Shown here in pieces: positions 35,001-47,413 of a stretch of 64,000 bases of DNA; position 1 is the stretch's first letter, and each line of letters begins with the position of its first letter. The notes beneath the pieces were generated by a model that saw nothing but the letters and a program-made list of their open reading frames with translations, was not told where the DNA came from and did no database searches. Source of the DNA: Tetragonia tetragonoides (Eukaryota; Streptophyta; Magnoliopsida; Caryophyllales; Aizoaceae); NCBI GenBank assembly GCA_038025085.1, contig CM076147.1, positions 33,759,766 through 33,823,765 of the forward strand, given 5' to 3'. Made by a program: the position numbers and the translations under genes.

Positions 35001-37487
35001 TAAGAATATCAACATAATTTAAGGATTTTAAGCTTTAACCAATTACAAAAGCTATTGAAATCTGGCTCAAAATGAAAGAAGAAGGAACCAGTTTCAATGA
35101 ACATATTTGTAATAAATAAAAAAAATACCTGAGTGACTATAGGAGCAGCAGCACGAGAAAGTCCTGCAGAATGTAATCCTGAAGAATGACCTGCAGAATG
35201 TAGTCCTGAAGAATGTAGACCTGAAGAATGTAGACCTGAAGAATGTAGTCCTGAAGAATGTAGTCCACTAAGTGCTGGATCTGACCCATACAGTGACAAC
35301 GCAGAGTGCTGGAATTTAGTATCAAGTTCATCACGGTCAAAATAACTTTCCCGCTTCAATGACAAAGAATGATCAGCACCAATCAATGACTGAGACGGGG
35401 CATTAAGAGCCAAGGACGAAGTTTTATCCGGCCATGCAGCAGTTGTTCTTTCCTGTGAAATTGTCTCATTGTACTGAGAAAACACAATAGATTAGCAACA
35501 CAAATGCCAACATATAGAATGAATCTATAAATCTTAAAAAAGAAACAACTTACAGTTTTCTCAAACACAGCAACAACACTGTGATCATGTACAAATTTCC
35601 TCAGGTGGCCAAGGACTGCTTCCAAGGCTTTATGAGCTTTGAAAGCCTCACCATGTATCTCAACAATCCGCTCATCAGAAGTCGCATATGAAGGAAGTTC
35701 ACCTAGACAACATATTTCCTATAAATAATGCTGGATATGGAACATCATATTCAAGAAGAATTTCCTAAGTTGAATTTCAAGAGAATAACAGCCAATGACA
35801 AATATAGCCAGGAGAAAAAAGAAGGCCCATATTCAAGTTCACAAAATTAACTTCTGCAATGCAACAACTCAGAGGAACAAAGCTAGACGATATGCTCATT
35901 TCAACACACGTAAGGCATCAAGTGTGAGAAATTATCAACCCCCACATAACCAGCTTTATCAGTACACACTCCTTTCAGCTTCTTTGGCACCTGTTTCTGG
36001 TGACACACGTAAGCCAACCAATCAACTATTCATACTAATATACCAAAGTTTAAATAACTAATGAACGCTATGTGATTTTTGTTAAACAGCAAAACAAAAA
36101 ATCTCGATTTATTCAACTGCTCATGTCATATCTCTGTTACCTGTACTCTAACCAGTATAGGAATGAATGATTTTAAGAGAATACTCGTCATAATATCTCA
36201 CATTTATTTTGGCGATAAAAGTGACTAACATGTATTAATCAGAAGTCACTTCAGCTACGGGCTCTGAACAGCCCTACTGGTCACCTCTATGCCCGACAAC
36301 AATCGCATGTCGGCTATTCAGAAAAGGATTAAATCAACACCTAGTCACTGACTCCTCAAGAATCGACAATATTTTCAGTAAGAACAAAATATGTACATCA
36401 GTGAATTTAAGGACGTAGACTGTAGAGGGGTTTTGGAAGGTAGTGCAGTGGCATACCACACACTCGCTCCCAAGAGCGACCTGGGTTTTGGGAATAGTGA
36501 AGTAGCGTAGCCCACACTCATTCCCAAGGGTAACCTAGGTTAGAGTTCCCATCTTCCCCTAAAGGGGGGAGAAAATCTTACAATTTAATATAAAAAACAG
36601 AGACAGACAAACTCTCCTTAAAAGAATTAACAAAAAGAAAACAAATAAGAATCTAGTAAATATAAGCCTTCTATCCCCATTGACTGCTGAAAGGGAATGC
36701 AGTGACATATTAAACTCTAATCATATAATTCAAATGGCTGCAAATACAGAACACCTACTCCCCATTTTGTTCAAATGCAGGATGGTATTGAAATCATGAA
36801 ATGAAACCAGAAGGTTATGGAATCAAAAGCCCATACTATATATTAGTTGTTTGGTCATGTTTACAAGGAATAACCTTTCTTTCTTCTTTTTTCATTTCAT
36901 TTATTCCTAAACCTTCTCTCTCCTTTACTCCTCTCTCACCGTACAACCACCACAACCCTAAAGCTTCTCTCTCCTCACTCCCTCTCACACCATACAACCA
37001 CCAGTGCCACGCTCAGCCTTCTCTCGCCACCCTGCAAGCCTTCAACAGGCCGTACATTGCTGCACTGTTTCTCTGTCTTCTTCTTCTTTTATTCTCCAGA
37101 TCCGGAAAGAATGCCATCGCTGCACTAGCTTACTCCAGATCAGGCCATTCCAACCGACTAAGAAACGAGATCATGATCCTTCATCCCCATTTGGATGGGT
37201 GGTGGTGATAGTATCCAAAAATGGGATGGCATACGGTGGTTGACAGCAGATTTGAGGCTTCTGATTGTCCAGTAAACAATTGCTTGAGGAAAACGACAGT
37301 GCTCAAGGTGGATGGTAGTGATAATTTGAGGTGGCGGTTGTTGGGATGGTTGTATGGCAATGAGTGGGTAGCGGTGGAGGTGGTGTGAGCAGCGGAGGTA
37401 GGGAAAGGCTGGTGGGTGGTGATGAGTGGTGGTGGTGGATGATGTTGGAGAAAGGAGATCGCAGCCAACCATCCATAAGCGCGCGCG

Positions 37488-37518
<31 letters not shown>

Positions 37519-40500
37519 GGGAAAATACTCTATCAGGAGGCTGGTATCAGCAAACCAGTAGGGGGGAAAGAGGTACGTAAACTGAAACGTGAGGGCTGGG
37601 GATGCGCAATGTTCCCAACTCAACACAAGGTATAGGTTTCCGATTCCCGAAACTGATAGCCAAGACCTGTATATGCTTCACGCAATCTGAGCCTCAAGCA
37701 TAATCAGAACAAGGGAAGAACCTTACAAGGCTAGCAACCACAAACACGCAGGCTAGGACAGGAGTGAAGGATGAGGTATTTGGCAAACCATTAGTGAAGG
37801 ATGAGGTATTTGGCAAACCATTGTAGCAATTATACAATGAAGTCAAACAGAATAGCCGCAAAGATATTAGGGATAGGAGAGGATAAAGGCATCATATAAC
37901 AAGGGTGTCTTCTTAAAGGCAACCACACCCACTAAAAACATACTATAGTCCTGGAGAGTTGGAGACCAAGAGGCAATATAGTCTCATTGACATCTAAAGA
38001 AGATTGCCGTCTAGAATCAGGCAATCTGATACCCCAAAACCACAAGATTGCAGAATGAACAGAACGAAAAAGAAAGAAAGCACTCCTACTCCTCACTAAA
38101 GAAACAGTAGACTAACACAACCTTTGAGTCACTGACACTTGACAGACAATGTCCATGACCAAAAAAACTAAGAAGGGTTTACCCTGGAGTACGAAAAATG
38201 ATTACATGAGTGATTCAAATCTTTATAAACTACCACCACAGAGCAACTATAGTCAACATGTGTATAATTTAGAGCACGGCATTCAAATTTCCTCGTCACA
38301 TATTGTCCCAAGAAATTACATGCTTACTTTTAAATGAAGTTCTATAGAAAATTGTAGAGGCACAAATCCACTGAACGCCTCTGATCTACCAATTTTCCTA
38401 TATCCACTTCTTTCTGTAATAAGATCACCAGCACTGAGCTCCACCAATTCAATACCGATTTGTCCAAAATCAACCCTTCCTCCTTTCTTACAGCTAAAGC
38501 ACACAACCCCAAGGCCATAGGTTAGGAAACCAAAACAATACTTTTGGTTTTATAGTTCACTAAAAAATGAAAATGAGTCTGTAGGAATCATGGCCCTACC
38601 AAAGGCCAACCCCATCACCCCCACCAAAGACATAAATGGATCAGTGTGCTTTTTGCTATCTTCCCATATTGAACCTCTTCCCAAGTAAAATGAAAAACCC
38701 AAGCCAGAAGATGAACCCTTTTAGGCGGCATGGAATAGGTAGCCCCCTGCGACCTTCTAGATGAGGTACATTCCTAAAGTAAGCACTTGCTTTTCTAACA
38801 TTAAGAGTAATTTTTAATGACTATTTTATAAAGATAATGGAGGAAGAGGTAAGCTAAACTATAGTTTTTAACATAGAACCTACACTCCCTAAACTGCACC
38901 ATTCATATAATTAAAAGCTGCAGAAAATAACAAGGACAAACCTTCAGGCAAAATCCGCACAACAGCACCACTGCTCTCCTGTATTGCTTTAATTGTAGAT
39001 CCCTGTTTTCCAATCAAATTAATGGCCTGTGTGGATGCAGCTAATAGCCTTATTGAACAAAATGCAGCTGTGTCAGTCGCTGAACCTGTATCATCACCCT
39101 CACCAAGACCAGCTACACGCTTAAACACTCTTATTACTGCATCCATTGCGGGAGGTAAAGGAGACTCTGGCTCTTCCTTCCCGGATATCAGGACCTAAAT
39201 ATAAGCACAGCCGCACAGGGCATAATGAATAAGCTATCTTATATTAAGAAAAGGGATGAACTGTCTAGACCCAAAAAACTATAAATTAAAAAATAATAAT
39301 GAAACACTATCTTCCTCTATGCCACCAAGCAAGGTTTCCTCTTTTCTTTTCTTTTCTTTTTCTTCTACAAAAGATCTATAAATTGAAACAAAAAGTACAA
39401 GAAGTATGAAACACTGTCACTAGTAATCTATATAGCAAAGATTGCAGATTTAGAATCATAGTAAATGCACTAAAGATTGTTACGCCACCAAGCAAGGTTC
39501 TACTACTTGCTTCTACCATATCTGAGCATAAAAAAATAGAAGAATCTTCTAGTGGAGATCAAGAGAAACAGAGCAGAATTTGAAGATTACCCAAGGAGAA
39601 TTTCAGGTCAGACTTAATGTCTTTTATGATCAAGAAATTGATCTAATTAGGAACATTACAAATTTTTTATGTTGAGCTAAGCTTGCTGAAGTGAACCCCC
39701 CCCCCCCCCAAGAACAACATAAAAAAAAATATAAAAAAAAATAAAAACTTCTGTATTTCTGCATTGTTTATGGCATAACATATTTTTAACATTGTTAGCC
39801 CCACAGAAGAAAATCCTTTCCTGGGACACTAAAGACATGATTCTGCTCTAAACCTGTCCAGCAACCAACTGTCAATGAATGCTATTAACACAGACTTTTG
39901 CTACTGTGGGTTCAATATACATCAGTGTAAGCTACTTCAAAGAAATTGAAGGAACCATCAGCTCCCATTTCCTTGCACTTTCATTTCTTCTGATTCCTTC
40001 CACCTTCACAGTTTACAGTGCAAAAGAACAGTTCACAATTTCACCATCATGAAATACAATCCTTTCACCACTAAAGAGTTCCCAATACAGTAACCGCAAA
40101 TGTGTTTTCTAAAGTTATCAATTTGTATGACGCTAAGGGAAGCTACTAACATAACAGGACTATTTCATGCCAAGGTTCAGACAACACTGCCATGTAACCA
40201 GATAACATCCACAATGGAGGTGCTTTCTCTTGTTCACTAAGCAATGCTCTTCCCACTTGCGAACAGTAAGATAAGTTAGCATTTCAATCCCAACAAGCCC
40301 CGACAGTCTTCCGTTTATACAAGAGAGTAAGGGACCATTTCTCCTTACAAAGGAAAACTAACACACTGAAACAAATTATGATTTCAAGAAGGAAAAAAAC
40401 GCCCTATAAACCATCAAAAGAACCCTAAATTTGTTCTATTTATCGAAATTTCTCTTATGCCTAGAAAATCATACTAACATAGAGAGATACCCATAACCCA

Positions 40501-41425
40501 CAAAAGAAGCAACAAGAAATTTAATCATGCCGAGGGGCCAAGCTTAATGCAATAATCAAATGATTCAACAATTAAGGGTTGCCCAGCTTCAGTGGCAATA
40601 TCTCCATGAAATTCACACTTACTATTAACTAAGAAATTTAGCATCTCAACAGCCAAAACCCTAATGAATCTCCGCTTTATGACAACCACTCTTCTTTATT
40701 TCTAGTTCACAAACTTCACATGCTTAATATACTGAGCATCAACAAAAAAAACCAGAATGCAAACACAACCAAACCCTAACAATTTTCTCCCTTCATCAAA
40801 AATTTCTCATTCCTACAAAACTGATACTACTTGCAAACACAAATTACCAAAACTTACATTGATTCTTCCCTCAATACAAAAACCCCTAGATTTTACCATC
40901 CAGCACCACCAATTTAATTGAACCCCATCAACCAAACCCTAAAAAGCCCTATCCCCCATCTAAAATTCTCTTCCCGACACTCAAAAATCAAACCTTTACC
41001 CACAATAAACAAAGCCCTAATCATCATTCTACAAGAAACCCAAGTACCCAAATTGAATAACAAGACCAAGAAGAGATTTTTTTACTAACCACACGATCTG
41101 GGGTGCCAACAGGTGCATCAAGAACCCGAATTCGAGCTCGGGTTTCATCACACATCTTCTTGACAAGCTCCCCTTTGCGACCAATGATGCTACCCACTTT
41201 GAGAACTGGAACAATGAGCCTGAAAACATTGTCACCTGGCCAACCGGGCCACTTGGGTGCGGTTGTTGTTGTGGTTGTGGTTGTGGGTGTTTCTGATTCT
41301 GATTGTGGTGGCTGAGTTTCGGTTTCGGTTTCTGGCTCCACTGACGGTGGTGCTGTTTCTGTTGGTGTTTCTTCGGTTGTGGTGGTGGGTGTGGGTTCGG
41401 TTTGGGGTTCTGTTGGGTCTGCCAT
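32034..41425 (-). CDS. Triple KH-domain RNA-binding protein (PEPPER/FLK type)
   Basis: Six coding exons on the minus strand: 41425-41090, 39194-38942, 35702-35554, 35473-35129, 32801-32607, 32228-32034 (stop TGA). All introns are GT-AG and all phases fit, giving 490 residues. The N terminus is Pro/Thr/Glu-rich. KH1 (about residues 67-125) has [19 protein letters not shown]2 (about 148-200) has [19 protein letters not shown]3 (about 362-426) has [20 protein letters not shown] and [14 protein letters not shown]. The C-terminal end is Gly/Ser/Tyr-rich ([10 protein letters not shown]). This set-up is that of plant PEPPER and FLOWERING LOCUS K proteins, nuclear regulators of mRNA processing and flowering. 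A GLHSS repeat sits between KH2 and KH3. The start follows a CT-rich 5' leader. No lesion seen. Which paralogue it is cannot be told by eye. Confidence 0.93.
33050..33197 (-). mobile_element. SINE in KH-gene intron, with 13-bp target duplication
   Basis: Body 33063-33184, same strand as the gene. Box A-like GTAGCACAGTGGCGCA, box B-like GGGTTCAAGTGTC and an A-rich tail (T run at 33064-33078) are present. GAAAATCCCCATT flanks it exactly at 33050-33062 and 33185-33197. Confidence 0.85.
33420..34620 (-). mobile_element. LINE remnant in KH-gene intron
   Basis: Minus-strand translation near 34560-34480 gives [13 protein letters not shown] and [12 protein letters not shown], the post-RT motif of plant LINEs. 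Near 34150-34050, [14 protein letters not shown] fits the zf-RVT region that follows. Frames are broken throughout. It lies in the intron between exons 35129 and 32801, in the gene's own orientation. Ends not defined. Confidence 0.6.
35163..35269 (-). repeat. Coding minisatellite, 15-bp unit (GLHSS repeats)
   Basis: About seven copies of a 15-bp unit (CCTGAAGAATGTAGT type on the + strand) encode repeated GLHSS or GLHSA, in frame, in the fourth coding exon of the KH gene. One unit is shortened ([11 protein letters not shown]). Unit length is a multiple of three, so copy changes keep the frame. Confidence 0.93.
35703..38941 (-). other. Large KH-gene intron
   Basis: 3.2 kb intron. It holds the SINE-like pair above, a TCTC-rich then GGTGG-rich stretch (36880-37450), a CA/A-rich run (37485-37520) and a 31-bp direct duplication (AGTGAAGGATGAGGTATTTG at about 37766 and 37793). 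The Pro/His-rich open frames here come from low-complexity sequence and are not genes. Confidence 0.6.
36428..36575 (+). repeat. tRNA-related SINE-like sequence, possibly dimeric
   Basis: Two similar segments follow each other: GCAGTGGCATACC...CCCAAGAGCGACCTGGGTT, then GTAGCGTAGCCC...CCCAAGGGTAACCTAGGTT. Each looks like a tRNA-type box A plus box B. They lie in the KH-gene intron 35703-38941. No tail or target duplication was defined. Confidence 0.45.
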
Positions 41426-41426
41426 T

Positions 41427-41431
<5 letters not shown>

Positions 41432-41460
<29 letters not shown>
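41432..41460 (-). repeat. (GA/CT)n microsatellite in the KH-gene 5' leader
   Basis: About 14 GA repeats on the + strand lie directly upstream of the start codon, so the transcript has a CT-rich leader. CT-rich leaders are common in plant housekeeping and regulatory genes. Confidence 0.9.
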
Positions 41461-41463
<3 letters not shown>

Positions 41464-44400
41464 GAGAGGGATAGAGAGAGGGATTTGGATGGGGGTTTTT
41501 GAAGGGGTGTTGAGGAAAGGGGAAAACAAAAGAATGGTTCAAGAGTTTTGAGAGATTGGGTTAGCCAGAGTAGCAACAAGAAGTGCAACTAGGGTCTAGA
41601 AGGGCTACTAAGGTCTAAGGCACTCTATGCCTACTATCAACTCATCAAGGCTAAAGTTTGCCAATTTTTTGCTAGTATAATGGAACCGACCGAGGCGGCT
41701 AGTATAATGGAACCGACCGAGTCGTGAGGCGTGAGGCGCAGCACAGTTGGTGGCTTGGTGCGGCCTCTCGGCTATTCTTTGGGCTTGTCTAGGGATTGAA
41801 TCCTTGTCCTCCCTCTCCTTATAATAAATCCCCCTCTCCTTGTAGACTATAAATATGCGCTCAATCAGCCTCCGAAAAAATTTAATATCAATGAAACCGG
41901 CTCAAAACTTATACTAAGTGAGTATGGGACTATCTTATGAAAGATAATACGGGTTCACTTTTTACTTCTTATAGAAAGAGGGGATATGAGCGCGAAGCTT
42001 TGGCGCAGTGGCACTGGCTTTACTCGTTCTGAGCCATGTCAATTGTAGAGGGAACTAGCCGTATCTATAAAATGTGACATCAACACATTCAAATCAAATA
42101 CGCGGATGGTATAAACGAGTCAGGCCACCCAGTGATGGAACTTTGAGCAAAAACTAATGGGGGCAGCAAGTCTTGATCCCTTGATCTCAAGGTTATTAGG
42201 AAACTAGCTAGTTTTACCACTATGCCATAGCATTTTTTTTTGTAATTTATGCATAACAACTTATATATATCTAATAACTTAAAAACTGGCCGGGGAAACC
42301 AAACCTCCTCCCGTCCTAAGAAAGTTCCGCCATTGAGGGCACCAGTAATTTCTAAGACTCTTACTTTAATAATATGTTGGGTTTGAACTATTGATCAATT
42401 ATGAAATAGGTTGAAACTATTGACACTCACTTATAATTATCATGATGGCTACATATATTAGGTAACCGCCATTCAAATAATCGTTGTTCTATGAATATTA
42501 GCCTACAATATTTTGCACATATATAATGTCACCATTAGATATAGGTCCAAGTTTGGCTTAAAATCAACATTTCAAACAAGTTTCTAAGTACAAATGTTCA
42601 ACATAACTTATTTAGAAAAATAAAGATCGGATATTTAGAGTTAAATTTGTCATAATAATGTGCCAATCACATATAAGAGTTTACATTAATTTGATGATCA
42701 CACATTATGGTCGTCATGCATTGCCTATGAAAGTTTATAATTAAGCATGCTTTGTTTGGATTAGTATACTTAGTGGCTTATAGGCTAGTGAAGTAGTGAT
42801 ACTTACCATTCGATAAGCAAATAGTGAATATATGTTGAAATTGATGTGAAAGTCTAACCAAACCAAGGTAAAGTTGCTAATAAGGACATCCACTGTAATA
42901 ACTCAATCGAACTAAAAAGAGAATGCTTGTTATTTGGATGGAGTCACTTATAGTATAAAATAAACCAATCTCAATTCTCATATTGGAGTCATGTTATATA
43001 CAATATTACCAGGAGATTCATGTTTTATGACATGATTAATCTTGAATTTTCCTTTTTCGGATAGAATTTTGAAATATGGATAACCCGATAACATTCTTGT
43101 TTTGGGGGATTTTCTTCCAATCCCCTTTCTTCTGGGAAGGAGATGTTGAATTTCCAGCAAATAGAAAGGCCTAGCATGGTATTATGGACTAGTTAGCACT
43201 ATAGCAGTGCATGCAATAGCAAAAACAGGGGACTCTTCCAACCTAAGTACCTAACTACCTACCATACGTGATCGCAATACACAAAGTAGACAAGTTTGGT
43301 AACTACATATGTTATTATAATTATTATTACTATTATTCAAGTATAAGCTCACAAGAAATCCTCATGAAAGCACTCCTAACAATTACGTATAGGCACAAGT
43401 ATTCAAAGTAGTTATATTGTAGCAAGACTAGAAGAATGGTAAAAGAATTAGTCTTAAGTATATATAAGTATATATATACTTCCGTAGCTATCATAAAACA
43501 CAATTACACTATGGAAGTGTTATGATCAATTTGCACCCTTTTTGGAAACAAACTTTTTACAAAATGTGCTTTCTTATAATCCTCATAAGTATTTCCTTTT
43601 TCAATTGATACTTCTCTTTTACTTTCACTCTATCTACTTCAAAATTTAGTATACTACATCTACTATAAATCATTAATGTATTCTATGTACATTTAAGCTT
43701 TATTCGATACGAAAGAACACTAAAAAAGAGAGATGTAATAACTATATGTAATAGGACATAATTAGGGCATATATTATATATTGAAGTGCTTGGCAAGTTA
43801 TGATATCCTTGACAAGCATATCTATGCAAATATTTGTTCATGGTTTCTAGACATCCTCCTTGACAAATGCCTTACAACTACTCCCTACATTGTTGGACGA
43901 AGTCTTCATTGTTGAATTATTGCGAAACATGTTTTCATGAAACGAAGACACAAGGAAACAATCATCTCTTGTAGTAATCTTGTTTTCAAAGCCTCTAGAG
44001 TCTTGGCAACTATTTCAACATTAGTCATTTACATAATTATTTAACACATAAAGTGAGTGTCGCGAGACTTTTATGGATGAATGAGATTAATATAAATAAT
44101 GTCGACACATGAAGACTGATGTTCATATAACAAAGATTTATTTGAGAGTTTCAATGTCATGGTTTTTGAAACCCTAGATTCTCCTTTAATTTTGCTAATA
44201 TATACGAGAATTATTGCGTCTTGATCAATGTCATATGCAATGATGTAATAATGTACGTAGCCATCCTGATTGATTAGAGTTTGATATTAAGGGGAGCATA
44301 GCACAAGATATTCAGCAAATCAATATGTATCGACGTGTAATACCCTCGTTGTCTTTGATTTGATACTAATAGAAAGCAGCTATTATACTAATTTGCTTGT

Positions 44401-45845
44401 ATTAGTGGGTAATTGAAATTAACCACGCAGTTTTGGAACTACTCTTAGGGGATTAGCTAGCTATACCCCAATCAGAATTTTCTACTATCATATATGTCTG
44501 CATGATTATCTTATTTGTTACTCTTTTTCTTTCTTAGTTGGATGCATGGTTCTCTTGGTCGATCTATTCGTTACTTGAAATTAGGAAAAGCATAACATTA
44601 TTAATAGGCAGTTCCAATTTCTATTCAATCTTATGCAGCTTTCAGATCAATTGAAATTTCAGCCCCCTACAAGGAAACAAGGCAAAATGTGGTAAATCAT
44701 AAATGTCCAAGTAAAACAAGTTATAAAAAAAATTATTGTTATTAGTAATTTTAGTTTTCTCCATGGACATCATGACATGTATATAGAGTCTATACTAATT
44801 ATTGTTTCCTAATATATATACTCTCCTAATATATTGTTCGACATTCATGTAATATGCTCTCCATCTCAAATTATTTGTCTAGCATTGATTTTTTTGTGGC
44901 CAATGTTTGCCATATTTGGCGACTAGGGTGCAAACAGGGAAACAAAAAAGTCCATTTCTTATAATAAGTGAATAACATGGACGCTGCTACTCTGCCATAT
45001 GGGGCCCAGGAGGGGCTCCCGCCCCTGCAGCCGGATTTCTTTTTTCCTTTAGTTTACCAATGTTTTTCCCAAATTTATATATAACTTCTCTTTCACCTTG
45101 TTTATGTGTCTTAGCGTCGCCCCTCCAAAATGATGAGAATCATGCATCTATCACTGGTGTTGCGCTGCCTAAGAAGTGTACACACACCCTAAAATACGGA
45201 AATGTGTTGAGCGTCATTGCAAGTAATCCCCCTATGAAGTGTGCATTAAGCTAAATAAAACTTATCATTGCATGACAGATAGCTACGTGATCTTAGTTTC
45301 TTGCACCTTCAATTCTAAATATTGAAGTGTGCATTTAAGCTCATGAATCTTTCCAAATCATAACTAATTTGCTTCTGAAAGTCATCGCATTGCATGAATT
45401 ATCTCTCTGATCTACAAAAAGTAATAAATATTTCGACGAACCGGCTGCTCGTAGACAAGCGAGGTCGCCCCGATTAAGGAGATGGTAGAATCAGTTATTA
45501 TTAGACTGCCAAGATTGAAGATACACCCACATTCCAAAACATTACGTATGATAATATAGTTTAATGCTAATTATTAAAATTAGATAACTAACGTTTAAAA
45601 TATGTAGTACTCCCTCAGTCCCAAATTAAGGTTTATATTGTTCTATTTTTCTTCCCTCATATAGGAGTTTTCTTGTGCCGCATAAGAGTTCACTTCAGGT
45701 CAGCTTTTTTGCGACTTTTTCTCTCACATGTATTAAAGTAGTTCACCATATTGAACTGAACTGTACACAATAATAATATGTGAGAGAAAAAGTAGATCAT
45801 TGAACTCTAAAGGGTTGAACTGAACTAAACCAATTACTAAGTAAA
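41461..45845. other. Gene-free stretch
   Basis: No coding gene was recognised. A 29-bp direct duplication (CTAGTATAATGGAACCGACC) lies at about 41673-41722. A SINE-like remnant with box A TGGCATAGTGGTA is on the minus strand at about 42145-42240. TACTCCCTCAGTCCC near 45609 looks like the end of a stowaway-type MITE. The rest is AT-rich and unassigned. Confidence 0.4.
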
Positions 45846-45850
45846 TAAGC

Positions 45851-46153
45851 TCAATTTGTTTCACCTGGAAAAAACTAATGTGAATTGAACTGAAATGAAA
45901 TGAATTAAACTAACACAATTGAATTGATTTTTTTTAACTTGACCGTTAACCATTTAAAATTCTTTCAAACAAATTCGATATTAGACTCATTTGAAAGAAT
46001 CTTTTGAGATCTTTCTGATGATGATATCGTTATCATCATGAATTTATTTCGGAATAAAAAATAATCAGAATGATAGGGTTACACATAAACTGAACTGGAA
46101 TGAACAGAACAGAACATAACTGAATTTTAAGTGAAATTAAGTTGAGGCAAATC
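45851..46153. mobile_element. Tourist-like MITE, degenerate copy
   Basis: It is homologous along its length to the element at 55393-55669, with shared blocks ACTTGACCGTTAACCATTTAA (split by a few changes), GACTCATTTGAAAG and ATTTCGGAATAA. Ends TTTGTTTCACCT and AGTTGAGGCAAA are worn versions of that family's termini. Confidence 0.65.
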
Positions 46154-46164
46154 ATATCATAATA

Positions 46165-47413
46165 TCTATATATTAGAGGCATTTTCTGACAACATTGGAG
46201 GCGTCCACCTAAGCGAGCCATTGTAATAAAATTTTAAAATAAATATAAAATAGAAATATGTGTTTTGGTATAGAATATATACTAAATTTGTACTTTCCTA
46301 AATCCTTAAAGAGTACACTATTAATTAGAGGTTTTAGAGTATATACTAAAGTTGTACTTTCCTAAATCATTAAAGAGTAGACTACTAGATTTTAAAAAGC
46401 ATATAACTTTAGTTTCACCGCTTAAGAAATTAAATTTCTTACACCATTGGAGCGAGTACGAAATATCTTTAAAATGAGACTCATTTGTAATATGTTCTAT
46501 TGATTTACAACATTAGATGCGTCCACCTAAAAAAGTAATCAGTAATTAGCTTTACAAGCTGACACAACTAAAGAGTTGCATATAAAAATAAGAGAAAAAA
46601 AATATGTATATTAGTTATAAAAATTTTAAAAGCAATCTCAAGGTAAAATATAATAAAAAGAGTATGTGTAGAATAAAGAAATAAACGATGAATCTAAAAT
46701 GATTCTAGGTCCAATCTTTAATACGAAATTCTACCATTATCACGTATAATTTTAAAACTGTACGTAATATACTGATCCCCCATGTTATTTTAGGGTTTCA
46801 ATTTATGTTTCCTTCAACTTTATAATTATTAATATACTCCCTTCGGACCACAAATAAAATTACGTTGGACCTTTTGCGTTCTTCAAGGCAGTACATATAA
46901 CTTTGAAAAAACAAGCAAGCATTAAAATATGTTTTGCTATTCTAAGTTTTACGTCTAAAGCTTCTTTATTTTTTGAAAAGTAGTTATGTATACATTAGAC
47001 ATTTAAACTGATTTTACCATAAAAGAATAATCATATCTTTGGAATGTTAGTTGTACACTTATATCAACATAAGAATATTGGCGTACCAACATCAAGCATA
47101 GAAAGACTTTGAAACTATTACCTCTTGGATCATGTAACATAAGGGAGGAGTTAATTAATAGTTAATTAATTAATAGTTAAATTAGATAAGATGCCCTATA
47201 AAGTCATAAGAATCTTATTATATGGCATTCATAATATTAAATGAATTATATAAATATGGGACTATAAATATTTATCCATATATTACTAATAGTTTTTCAT
47301 AAGTGACAATTACACTTTGATTTTTCGTTGAGATTAATAATCACGTTATATTAGTTTTATTATATAATCACAGTCCGTGCAATGCACGGACATACTCACG
47401 GGCATCCACCTAG
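46165..47413 (+). mobile_element. Non-autonomous Helitron, about 1.25 kb
   Basis: The 5' end is A|TCTATATATTAGAGG. Near the 3' end is a perfect hairpin TCCGTGCAATGCACGGA (47374-47390), followed 19 bp later by CTAG (47410-47413) and a T. Helitrons insert between A and T, start TC and end CTRR after a hairpin. The hairpin-to-end spacing is a little long. No helicase is encoded. Confidence 0.6.

Noticed and set aside
37158..37626. Pro/His-rich and Gly/Ser-rich open frames on both strands
   Set aside because: They are translations of a TCTC/GGTGG low-complexity zone inside a KH-gene intron.
41257..41588. Overlapping open frames around the KH-gene first exon
   Set aside because: Other-frame shadows of the Thr/Pro/Glu-rich first exon and its CT-rich leader; only the frame with the KH1 motif and a matching exon 2 is real.
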